Source: Anaerolineae bacterium (GTDB lineage: Bacteria > Chloroflexota > Anaerolineae > Promineifilales > Promineifilaceae). From it: DNA of 64,000 nt. Of this stretch, positions 34,621-42,866 are shown piece after piece (position 1 is the stretch's first letter; every line of letters starts with the position of its first letter). The stretch is taken from contig JAHDWJ010000008.1 in the NCBI GenBank assembly GCA_023384415.1, positions 1 through 64,000 on the forward strand. The letters are read 5' to 3'. Position numbers and translations under genes: made by a program. The notes beneath the pieces are model-generated. The model was not told the DNA's origin, made no database searches, and saw nothing but the letters and a program-made list of their open reading frames with translations.

Positions 34621-34720
34621 TATCTTTTCAATAAGTTGTGGCCAACTTGGGAAGGTTTGGGCAATGGACAAGCTCTTGGGTCAAACCTTCCACAGGCTAC
34701 ACGTTCTACTGAGATGTTAC
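34621..34720 (+). repeat. 100-bp inverted repeat, left arm
   Basis: Pairs with 35024-35123 as an inverted repeat (about 85% identity, 15 mismatches and no gaps by eye). It ends 20 bp before the HTH gene. The core (ttgggaaggttt ... aaaccttccacaggct) resembles stem-loop repeats elsewhere in the window. Confidence 0.88.
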
Positions 34721-34739
34721 TTTTCAGGATGAAACAATC

Positions 34740-34979
34740 ATGATTGACAGCGATGATGTAATGACCGTTAAAGAAGTATCTCACTTCTTGAAGCTCACAG
34801 AGGCTACGATATATCGCCTGGCCCAGGAGGGCAAACTCCCGGGGCGCAAAATCGGTGGCGCGTGGCGATTCTCACGCCGTCATCTTACCGAATGGGTAGC
34901 TTCACCGGCACCCAGTGAGCCACCGCGAGCAACACCAACAGCAAACACACCAGATGAAGAGCCATTGCTCCATTTATAA
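34740..34979 (+). CDS. Excisionase-type helix-turn-helix DNA-binding protein
   Basis: A 79-residue protein. Residues 8-55 are an HTH_17/MerR-like DNA-binding domain of the excisionase family: MTVKEVSHFLKLTEATIYRL, then the recognition segment EGKLPGRKIGGAWRFSRRHL and EWV. The tail is Pro/Ala-rich and unstructured. Such proteins act as recombination directionality factors or as small transcription regulators (BldC type). No integrase lies beside it. It sits exactly between 100-bp inverted repeats and just upstream of the phosphorylation/secretion locus, so it may regulate that locus or be the product of a small mobile cassette. Confidence 0.82.
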   Translation: MIDSDDVMTVKEVSHFLKLTEATIYRLAQEGKLPGRKIGGAWRFSRRHLTEWVASPAPSEPPRATPTANTPDEEPLLHL

Positions 34980-35023
34980 CCTGATCCATCCCTGGTGGTA
35001 TATCCACTTTTTAACCCTGGCAT

Positions 35024-35123
35024 GTAACATCTCAGTAAAGCATGTAGCCTGCGGAAGGTTTTACCCAAGAGTTTGTCCATTACCGAAACCTTCCCAAGGT
35101 TCGCCCAATTTATTGAGAAGATA
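35024..35123 (-). repeat. 100-bp inverted repeat, right arm
   Basis: The complement of 34621-34720. It ends 26 bp before the ATG of the VWA-FHA gene, so it may hold that gene's promoter. Together the arms enclose a segment of 303 bp that contains only the HTH gene. Confidence 0.88.
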
Positions 35124-35149
35124 CTCTGGCACAATAGAAGAGGAGACCT

Positions 35150-37198
35150 ATGCCCAGTTACCGCTTATCCTTACCTTTCATCGTTATGCTGTTCTTCTTG
35201 ATCTGGGGAACAACTTCCTCTACCCAGGCACAAGGCAATGTTGACAAAATTGTCATCACTGCGGTCACGCCAGATGAGTTTCCCCAGATTGAGCTTCAAT
35301 TTCGGCCGGTGGACCGAACCGGCTTACCGGTGACTGGGCTTACGATCAACAATGTATCCCTGACAGAAAATGGTACAGCCATCCCCGTTGAACGAGTTAC
35401 TGAACTGAGCGAAGGGTCTGGCGTAAGAATTCATTTTGTCGTAGATGCCGGGGCCAGCCTGACCAGCGGCCGCTGGGATAATGCCCGGGCGGCTATTCAA
35501 GCGTTTACCCAATCGGCCAACCGGATGATTACCGGGTTAGATCAGGTGGCCGTGACTGCCGTGGAAGCAAGCGGCCGCCGCACCCTCATCAACTACAGCA
35601 GCGACCCCAATCAGATTAACCGTGCCCTGGCTGATTATCGCCCTCCTGGAGGCACTGCCTTTTCCGCCCCCCTGCCCGTCATCACTGACATTTTAGAAGA
35701 GATGGCTATTTTGCCCTCATCTGAACCTCTCTTCGTCATCTTTTTATCGGCCGGCATTGAACTGCAACGTGGCAGCAATGAGCTTCTAACTCGTGCCGAA
35801 GAGTTGGGTATTCCTATTTATACCGTCCTGGTTCGCACCGATGAGCGAGCGCTCATCGAAGAAATTGCTACCCGCACGGGAGGCATTTACACTCGTTACA
35901 CTGGACCAAACAGTATGAACGCCAGCTACACCCGGATCATGGCTCACCGGACGCTCTATTCTCTATCGTATCGCTCCACACTGAGCAGTTCAGGCACCCG
36001 GCAAACTGTCCTGACCATCGGTTCAGTCACCGGCAATGGCTCATATAGCATTGTAGTTAACCCTCCCCGCGTTCTCATCAGTTCACCTTCTGATGGGCGC
36101 ATCATTACCCGGCAGGCTTTAGAATATACCGAAGCTCTGGGGGATATATCGCCAACGACCGAAGCCATCGTCGTCTCTGTCGTCTTCCCAGATAACCATG
36201 TTCGTCGGCTGCGCCGAGCTACCCTGCTGGTCAATGGGCAAAAAGTCAACGAAATAACCAATATCAGTCCAACGCAAAACATTGAACTCTCCTGGAATCT
36301 GCGGGCTATTCAAGCGTTGGGCATCAATGATTTCACCATTCAAGTCGAAGTTGAGGATGAGCTGGGCATCGTTTCGGTTAGCCCGGATGTGTTGGTGAAA
36401 GTCGAACTCATCGTTCCCCCTCGTCCAACCTCTACTTCCCCGCCGCTTGTTTTGCCACCAAATGTACAACCCAATGAGGATGGGGAGTTTGTTGTGGTTG
36501 TCCCACCCATTGTTTGTTGGGGGCCGGAAGTAACCTGTCCGGCGGAGCGGTTTCTACGCCAGAATGGCATTGCGCTTATCAGTTTGGCGATTGCCCTCGC
36601 TTCCCTTCTTTTTGCCTTTATCGTTTATCTGAACCGGGACAAGCCCCAGGTACAAAAGTTCCGGGAGACGATGGTCAATGTGTATACCCGGCTGACACAG
36701 CGGTACCGCCAGGCTGAACCACGCGCTTATCTGGTAGTGCTGGATGGGGATACTAATATTGGCAAATCGTTGGAGATATTTGGTAACACCACCATTGGCC
36801 GCTCCCGACAAGATGCCCAACTGTTGTTCCATCAACAAGATGAGAACAGTCCCATCAGCCGCCGCCACTGTACGCTGTTGGATGAGGAAGATCATTTTAT
36901 GCTCCGGGATGAGGATAGTGCCAATGGAACGTATCTCAATGGCACACGCCTTAAGGCGATGGAGCCAGCCGAAATTCGGGATGGGGATGAAATTGAACTA
37001 TCTCGAGTGGAACGAGGTGGGGTACGGCTGCTGTTCCAGGTGGCCCAGGAGATGGAAAATACGGAAGTGGTGCGGATTACCCGTCATACCTTAAACCCAG
37101 ATGGAGCTTCAGCCCGTTCAGACTCAGGTAGTTCAGGCGAGGTGGACAGCCAGGCACATACAGAATCCCATACACCCCATGCGCGGCCGCGGTTTTAA
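35150..37198 (+). CDS. VWA-domain, transmembrane, FHA-domain protein
   Basis: A 682-residue membrane protein. Residues 1-28 are a signal peptide cut near TQAQG. An extracellular von Willebrand A-like domain follows (about 80-260; FVVDAGASL, GGTAFSAPL, FVIFLSAGIEL). Its metal site looks degenerate: DAGAS instead of DxSxS, and the usual Asp of the third motif is Ala. More beta domains follow, then one helix (about 474-494, ISLAIALASLLFAFIVYL). The cytoplasmic part ends with an FHA domain (about 530-632: GNTTIGRSRQDA, SRRHCTL, SANGTYLNG), which binds phosphothreonine. It heads a run of kinase and phosphatase genes and is likely a phosphorylation-dependent scaffold for the secretion locus. Aggag precedes the ATG. 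Confidence 0.87.
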   Translation: MPSYRLSLPFIVMLFFLIWGTTSSTQAQGNVDKIVITAVTPDEFPQIELQFRPVDRTGLPVTGLTINNVSLTENGTAIPVERVTELSEGSGVRIHFVVDAGASLTSGRWDNARAAIQAFTQSANRMITGLDQVAVTAVEASGRRTLINYSSDPNQINRALADYRPPGGTAFSAPLPVITDILEEMAILPSSEPLFVIFLSAGIELQRGSNELLTRAEELGIPIYTVLVRTDERALIEEIATRTGGIYTRYTGPNSMNASYTRIMAHRTLYSLSYRSTLSSSGTRQTVLTIGSVTGNGSYSIVVNPPRVLISSPSDGRIITRQALEYTEALGDISPTTEAIVVSVVFPDNHVRRLRRATLLVNGQKVNEITNISPTQNIELSWNLRAIQALGINDFTIQVEVEDELGIVSVSPDVLVKVELIVPPRPTSTSPPLVLPPNVQPNEDGEFVVVVPPIVCWGPEVTCPAERFLRQNGIALISLAIALASLLFAFIVYLNRDKPQVQKFRETMVNVYTRLTQRYRQAEPRAYLVVLDGDTNIGKSLEIFGNTTIGRSRQDAQLLFHQQDENSPISRRHCTLLDEEDHFMLRDEDSANGTYLNGTRLKAMEPAEIRDGDEIELSRVERGGVRLLFQVAQEMENTEVVRITRHTLNPDGASARSDSGSSGEVDSQAHTESHTPHARPRF

Positions 37199-37332
37199 GA
37201 TGATAAAGGAACACGGATTAGCCGGATTAACGGGTTGACTGGCCCTATCACACCGGATCCGCAAATCCTGAAATTCTGCGTTCAAGAACACGGATGGGTG
37301 GGATTGACGGATTGTGTTGGAGGAATGAATTT

Positions 37333-38283
37333 ATGCCTTTAGCCAATGGGAAAACTATTTATCAGGGGCATTACACCATTTTGGATACGGTGGCTTCGGG
37401 GGGATTTGCGACCGTTTACCGTGCTCAAGAACAAGGGCGGCCGCAAGAAGTCGCTATCAAGCTGTGCCATGTGGCCAATGATCCAAATTATACCAAATCT
37501 ATGCTCAAGGAAGCGGAAATATTGCAGCGGCTGCAAGACCCTCGTCTGGTTCGTATTCACCCCATCCCCCGTGATGGCAAGGCGTCTGTCTATTATGCCC
37601 AGGCGTTAGAAGTTTCTGGACACCCCCCTTTCTTTGTCATGGAATATTTGTCTGGGGGCACCCTCAATGATTACCTGAACCAGGTTGGCCCTTTATCAGT
37701 GCCAGAAGCGGTCGCCATCGCCTTACAGGTAGCCCGCGGGTTGGATCACATGCACCAGAAAAACTATGCCCACAACGATCTAAAGTTAGAAAATGTTGTC
37801 TTTCGGGTACCGGTGCAGGCCGGCCAACCATTCCAACCGGTATTGGTGGATTTTGGCATTGCCGCCCGGCTGCAAACCCCGGACGCTGGTTCACTGTACA
37901 TTATGCCCCCTGAGCAAGTCAATAAAATCAATATGGCAACGGCTCCCGAAATGCAGCCCCCGGTAGATATGATCAAAGTTGATGTGTGGGGCTTAGGCGT
38001 CGTGCTGTACCGTATGCTGGGGGGGAAACTGCCTTTTGCTTCCCGCAGTGCCAAATCGTTAACCCAAATGATTGTTCATTCCCGCCCGACTTCGCTGCTC
38101 ACTTTACAACAGAATGTCCCCGCAGAGATAGATGCCCTGGTTATTGATGGCTGTCTGGCCAAAGACCCACGCCATCGCCTGACGCTGTTGGATGTCGGCC
38201 ACCAGTTGGCCCAGTGGGGGGATGGGGTCATGGCCAGCAAAAGCGCCCAGGCACAGAAAAAACCACGCTGGGGATTGGGATGA
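37333..38283 (+). CDS. Soluble Hanks-type Ser/Thr protein kinase
   Basis: A 316-residue kinase without a membrane segment. Motifs: glycine loop VASGGFATVYRA, VAIKL with the ATP lysine, catalytic loop YAHNDLKLENVVF (HND instead of HRD, catalytic Asp kept), metal-binding DFGIAARL and a substrate-side PEQVNK. The C-terminal 30 residues are basic. It phosphorylates Ser/Thr, probably on the FHA partner or the receptors nearby (inference). It lies 134 bp behind the VWA-FHA gene; ggaggaatg upstream fixes the ATG at 37333 over the longer frame from 37294. Confidence 0.9.
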   Translation: MPLANGKTIYQGHYTILDTVASGGFATVYRAQEQGRPQEVAIKLCHVANDPNYTKSMLKEAEILQRLQDPRLVRIHPIPRDGKASVYYAQALEVSGHPPFFVMEYLSGGTLNDYLNQVGPLSVPEAVAIALQVARGLDHMHQKNYAHNDLKLENVVFRVPVQAGQPFQPVLVDFGIAARLQTPDAGSLYIMPPEQVNKINMATAPEMQPPVDMIKVDVWGLGVVLYRMLGGKLPFASRSAKSLTQMIVHSRPTSLLTLQQNVPAEIDALVIDGCLAKDPRHRLTLLDVGHQLAQWGDGVMASKSAQAQKKPRWGLG

Positions 38284-38313
38284 TGGTTGATAATGGAACT
38301 TTGTAGGAGCTAA

Positions 38314-40422
38314 ATGATGGGTACAACCAATGGCAGCCAGCCACAAGCTAAATTTGACAAACATCAGGATAAAGGCGGCCGCGCCAACATGGAAGATATG
38401 GTACGGGCTGAACGGATCAAAACAGCCAGTAGGATTCCCCTCACCGTCCTCATGGTAGCGGACGGGGTTGGGGGGCACAGTTTTGGCGAAAAGGCGGCCG
38501 AACTGTGTACGCAAACCGTTTTTGCAGAACTGGCGGCCGCGGAATTAACCAGCCCTGACAATATACCCAACCTCATGCAATATGCCCTGGAAAAAGCCAA
38601 CGAAACGGTGTACCAGACAGCCCGGCAAAACAAAGAGATGCGGGGCATGGGCACAACAGCCACCCTGGCTATCATCCATGCCCGCAAATTATACCTGGCC
38701 AATGTCGGCGACAGCCGGGCTTATTTGCTGCGTAACAACCAGCTTATTCAGATCAGCCGGGACCATACCTGGGGGCGGGAAATGGTGGCCCAGAAAAGGC
38801 TCACCGCCGAAGAAGCGGCCCGCCATCCTAAAGCGGAAGAGCTGGTGCGCTCTATCGGTTATGAACCGGAGGTCAAGGTTGATGTTGGCCTTTACTTAAA
38901 TGGGGATGATGATGAAGATGCAGCCCGCCAGACCCAGGGCGTCCCCCTCCAAACCAACGACCGGCTGCTCCTCTGCTCCGATGGGTTGATCAAGGAGCGA
39001 GCTGATAAACAGGGGCACTATGTGGAAGCGGCCGAAATCCAGCAGTTGCTCACCCGCCACGCGCCCACGGAAGCCGCCCAGGCTCTGGTTAAGCAAGCGG
39101 TGCAGCGAAAAGCAGATGACAATGTAAGTGCCATTGTTTGGGAAGCGGCCGGGAGTAAGAAGGCGTTTTATTTGCCACCTCAGATGATTTATGCTGGACT
39201 GGGAGGCGTGGCCTTGCTGCTGGTGGTTGGGCTGCTTATTCTTGCTACCCTTATCATCCTTCGCCCTTCACCTGACCCTACAGCGGCGGCCGCGACCGCC
39301 GAAACAACCGAAGCCACCCCTACGCCCGGACCTACCCAACCTCCGCCGGTCAGTGAAGTCTTAACCAGCAGCTATACCCTAACCATTGTCCAGGTCCAAG
39401 ACGGGGTGACCGCCCAAGACGGGGATGATGGCTCTTTGACCCGGTTAAACGGGCTCAACAGCTTAGAGGTCGGAACGAATAAGTTAACCTTGAGCACCCC
39501 TGCTGAAACTATTCCCCATACCCAGATGGCCCACCTGCGCCTGCCCGATGACAGTCAACTATTCGTGGGAGCACAAACCACCCTCATCATCCAGGCGATG
39601 GCCGGACATAATGGGGCCGAAGCTACCCTTATCCGTCTGGAGCAGGGTAAGTTCATCTGGCAGGGGCAAACTCGAGTAGAGGTGAAAAATCCTTATGAAG
39701 CTAAAGCGTCGAATATCACAAGCAGTGGTGAGAACAGCGTCATGGGAATTATTTATACGACCCAACCATTCCGCTTTGAGCTGCACTGCCTGATAGGAGA
39801 TTGTCGGCTGGAAGGAGACCTGGGCGGAGTGCAATCATTGATGATGGGGCAAAGCAGTTATGTAGGGGGAAGCGGCAAACCAGAAGGCATCCAAGGGGCC
39901 GATTATCTCAATTGCAGCCGGCTGGCTCCAGGAGTTGTGCCTACCCCAACCCCAACCCCAGAAAGTACCTTCACCCAACCACCCACTATAACCCCTTCAT
40001 CTACACCAACCTTGCGGCCTGGGCAGACGCCACTGCCTACGGCAACCCAAACCCCAACGATAGCCACAACGCCAACATCTACCCCCATGACACTGCTCAC
40101 CCCTGCTCCAGGAGGCACAACCCCACCAGTAACAATCATACCCGGCAGTACTCCGACGGGTACACCACTGCCAACCAGTACCATCCGTCCAACCAGTACC
40201 ATCCGTCCAACTGAGACATCCCAGCCCACCAATACGCCACAACCAACCAATACGCTGTCACCAAGCAAAACGAATACACCACAACCAACGGAAACACCCT
40301 TACCAACTGCGACACCAAAACCAACCGATACACCCACACCACGACCAACGGAGGCACCAATACCAACGGAGACACCCGACGCATCACCCTCGCCTGACCT
40401 ACCTCCACCTCAATTCCCGTGA
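38314..40422 (+). CDS. Membrane PP2C-type Ser/Thr phosphatase with FecR-like ectodomain
   Basis: A 702-residue receptor phosphatase. Residues 1 to about 275 are a PP2C catalytic domain: VADGVGGHSFG, GMGTTATLAI, ANVGDSRAYLLR, DHTWGRE, LLCSDGLIKE and ADDNVSAIV, with all metal aspartates visible. One helix follows at about 290-315 (GLGGVALLLVVGLLILATLI). The outside has a FecR-like beta domain (about 350-530) and a Thr/Pro-rich tail of about 170 residues. The ectodomain is almost the same as that of the next gene, a receptor kinase. The phosphatase would reverse phosphorylation made by the adjacent kinases. Its start, 30 bp behind the soluble kinase, has taggagc. Confidence 0.9.
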   Translation: MMGTTNGSQPQAKFDKHQDKGGRANMEDMVRAERIKTASRIPLTVLMVADGVGGHSFGEKAAELCTQTVFAELAAAELTSPDNIPNLMQYALEKANETVYQTARQNKEMRGMGTTATLAIIHARKLYLANVGDSRAYLLRNNQLIQISRDHTWGREMVAQKRLTAEEAARHPKAEELVRSIGYEPEVKVDVGLYLNGDDDEDAARQTQGVPLQTNDRLLLCSDGLIKERADKQGHYVEAAEIQQLLTRHAPTEAAQALVKQAVQRKADDNVSAIVWEAAGSKKAFYLPPQMIYAGLGGVALLLVVGLLILATLIILRPSPDPTAAAATAETTEATPTPGPTQPPPVSEVLTSSYTLTIVQVQDGVTAQDGDDGSLTRLNGLNSLEVGTNKLTLSTPAETIPHTQMAHLRLPDDSQLFVGAQTTLIIQAMAGHNGAEATLIRLEQGKFIWQGQTRVEVKNPYEAKASNITSSGENSVMGIIYTTQPFRFELHCLIGDCRLEGDLGGVQSLMMGQSSYVGGSGKPEGIQGADYLNCSRLAPGVVPTPTPTPESTFTQPPTITPSSTPTLRPGQTPLPTATQTPTIATTPTSTPMTLLTPAPGGTTPPVTIIPGSTPTGTPLPTSTIRPTSTIRPTETSQPTNTPQPTNTLSPSKTNTPQPTETPLPTATPKPTDTPTPRPTEAPIPTETPDASPSPDLPPPQFP

Positions 40423-40514
40423 GTTCAATGTCATCACGCCTTAATTGTTTCCGTTATCATTTTGAGATCAATTGAACAGTTTTGGTATCCCCCCAACCCT
40501 AAAGGATGAGAAGT

Positions 40515-42866
40515 ATGGAGATTAACCAACGGTATGAATGCAGTGAATCTATTGGCCGGGGGGGGATGGGGACGGTGTACCGGGCGTTTGACCGGGAGCT
40601 GCAGCGGGAAGTGGCCTTGAAGCTGCTCCTGCCCCATTACAGCCAGGATGACAGCTTTGCCCGTCGTTTCCAGCGGGAAGCCATGATTGTCGCCCGGTTG
40701 GAACATCCCCACATTGTGCCGGTGTATGATGTGGGCACTCATGATGGCTCTCCTTATCTGGTGATGCGGCTGCTGCGCGGTGGCACCCTGCGGGACCGGA
40801 TGAAAAAGGGTGAGCTAACGGTGACAACGCTGTGGCCGGCCATGCGCCAGGTGGCCCGCGCCCTGGATACCGCCCATGCCCGTCAGGTGATCCACCGGGA
40901 TATTAAACCGACCAATATTTTGTTTGATGAAGATGGGGTGGCTTATGTGGCTGATTTTGGCATCGCCCGTTTGTTAGACAGCACCTCTTCTCTTACCGGC
41001 AGCAGCTTCATGGGCACTCCAGCCTATATGAGTCCCGAACAATTTTCGGGCAAGGAAATTTCCGGCCTCTCAGATCAATATGCCCTGGGGGTGGTGCTGT
41101 TTGAGATGTTGACCGGCCAACTCCCGTTCACCGGGGATACGGTTCAGGTGATGTATAAACATTTGCACGAGCCGCCCCCACTCCCCCACGAAATCAACCA
41201 GCAGCTGCCCCCATCCCTGTCCAACCCCCTGCAAAAGGCGTTGGCCAAGGAGTCGGCCAGCCGCTACCTGACCACATTGGCCTTTATCAACGCTATGGAG
41301 AAAAGCGCGGTGGTTAAACCAGACAAGGTTAAAACACCCCCCGCTGTACCAGCGCGGCCAGATCGGCCTTCACTGGGCGGCCGCATTCAATACAGCTCTG
41401 ATTATCAGGCGGGCATGGATGCGTTCCGGCAAAAAGATTGGGCGGCCGCAGTTGCTGCTTTTAGCCGGGTGGTAGAGAAAGAGCCACAAAACCAGGGGGC
41501 CATTCGTCTGAAACAAGAGGCAGAGCGGAATTTATTTCATCAAAGCGGCCGGCGGCAGCCCGGCACCGCCACTTATCAGGCCAGCCGCCCTCCAGCCCTG
41601 CGCCAACTGTCAGACCCGCCTACCCCATCTAAAGGAGGGCCGACCACCCCCAGCCGGGTAGTGGTAGGGGCCGGGGGTGAAGCGCGTCCCGCCGCCCGGT
41701 TTAATAAGGGATGGGTGTGGATTGGCCTGGCGGTGCTGCTGCTAATTGGGGCGGTGCTGGCGGTGGTCGCGGCCGCAATCATACCCAGCCTGACCACCTC
41801 AGACTCCACCCCCACCTCTACCCCTCGTGCCAATGTCACCCAGGTCACCCGGATACGGGAAGTCACGGCTACACCATCCCCCACACCCGGCACCCCCGTC
41901 AGCCAACCGTTAAACAACAGCTACACCTTACAAGTAATCTATGCCCAACAAGGAGTTCGCGCCCAGGATGGTGATGGGCAATTGGTCAGCCATATCAAGG
42001 ACAGCGGACAACTGGAAATCAGCAGCAATAAGTTGATCCTGACGACACCAGCCGAAGCCATCCCCCATACCCAAATGGCTCATATAAGCTTGCCTCATAG
42101 CAGCCACCTGTTCCTGGGGGCACAAACCACCCTCATCATCCAGGCGGTGGCCGGACATAATGGGGCCGAAGCTACCCTTATCCGTATGGAACAAGGGAAA
42201 TTGATCTGGCAAGGGCAAACCCAGCTGATTGTACAAAACCCTTATGGAGCTAAAGCGTTGAATATCACGAGCAGCGGTGAGAACAGCGTCATGGGAATTA
42301 TTTATACAACCCAACCATTCCGCTTTGAGCTGCACTGCCTGGTAGGAGATTGTCTGCTGGAAGGGGATATTGAGGGAGGACAGCCGTTGTTGATGGGGCA
42401 AAGCAGTCATGTTGGGGGGTCTGGCAAACCAGAAGGTATCCAAGGGGCCGATTATCTCAATTGCAGCCTGCTGGCCCCGGAAGTTGTGCCCACCCCCACC
42501 CCGACCCCAGAAAGCACCCCCACCCCCACCAAAACACCTACATTGACTCCCTCAGCTACACCTACCTTGCGGCTGGGGCAACCTCCAGGACCCACGTCAA
42601 CCCCCACCATCACTGATGCAAACACATCAACACTCACAGCGTCAGCCGAGCCACCGCCCGGACCAGGCCCCACAAGCTCACCAACAACTAAACCCACTGA
42701 CCTACCAATCCCTACACCGGTGACACCAACGCCTACACCGGTGACACCAACCCCTACACCAGAGACACCAACCCTTACACCGGTGACACCAACCCCTACA
42801 CCGGTGACACCAACCCCTGCACTAATCCACCGCTTCTTTAATCTCCCACCCGCGAGGTTATCATGA
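40515..42866 (+). CDS. Receptor Ser/Thr kinase with TPR-like linker and FecR-like ectodomain (1)
   Basis: A 783-residue kinase. The catalytic domain (about 8-270) is canonical: IGRGGMGTVYRAF, VALKLLLP, VIHRDIKPTNILF, VADFGIARLL, GTPAYMSPEQ. A short TPR-like helical repeat (YQAGMDAFRQKDWAAAVAAF, about 300-350) and a basic juxtamembrane region follow. The helix is at about 399-424 (GLAVLLLIGAVLAVVAAAI). Outside is the FecR-like domain (about 470-655) shared with the phosphatase, then a Thr/Pro/Glu repeat tail. ATG 40515 is chosen because aaagga lies eight bases upstream; 40506 would overlap it. Its stop overlaps the start of the next kinase (ATGA). Confidence 0.92.
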   Translation: MEINQRYECSESIGRGGMGTVYRAFDRELQREVALKLLLPHYSQDDSFARRFQREAMIVARLEHPHIVPVYDVGTHDGSPYLVMRLLRGGTLRDRMKKGELTVTTLWPAMRQVARALDTAHARQVIHRDIKPTNILFDEDGVAYVADFGIARLLDSTSSLTGSSFMGTPAYMSPEQFSGKEISGLSDQYALGVVLFEMLTGQLPFTGDTVQVMYKHLHEPPPLPHEINQQLPPSLSNPLQKALAKESASRYLTTLAFINAMEKSAVVKPDKVKTPPAVPARPDRPSLGGRIQYSSDYQAGMDAFRQKDWAAAVAAFSRVVEKEPQNQGAIRLKQEAERNLFHQSGRRQPGTATYQASRPPALRQLSDPPTPSKGGPTTPSRVVVGAGGEARPAARFNKGWVWIGLAVLLLIGAVLAVVAAAIIPSLTTSDSTPTSTPRANVTQVTRIREVTATPSPTPGTPVSQPLNNSYTLQVIYAQQGVRAQDGDGQLVSHIKDSGQLEISSNKLILTTPAEAIPHTQMAHISLPHSSHLFLGAQTTLIIQAVAGHNGAEATLIRMEQGKLIWQGQTQLIVQNPYGAKALNITSSGENSVMGIIYTTQPFRFELHCLVGDCLLEGDIEGGQPLLMGQSSHVGGSGKPEGIQGADYLNCSLLAPEVVPTPTPTPESTPTPTKTPTLTPSATPTLRLGQPPGPTSTPTITDANTSTLTASAEPPPGPGPTSSPTTKPTDLPIPTPVTPTPTPVTPTPTPETPTLTPVTPTPTPVTPTPALIHRFFNLPPARLS

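Noticed and set aside
34621..35123. Integrated phage or integron cassette around the excisionase-type gene
   Set aside because: No integrase, attachment-like duplication or phage gene is near; the inverted repeats are recorded instead as a possible mobile or invertible unit.
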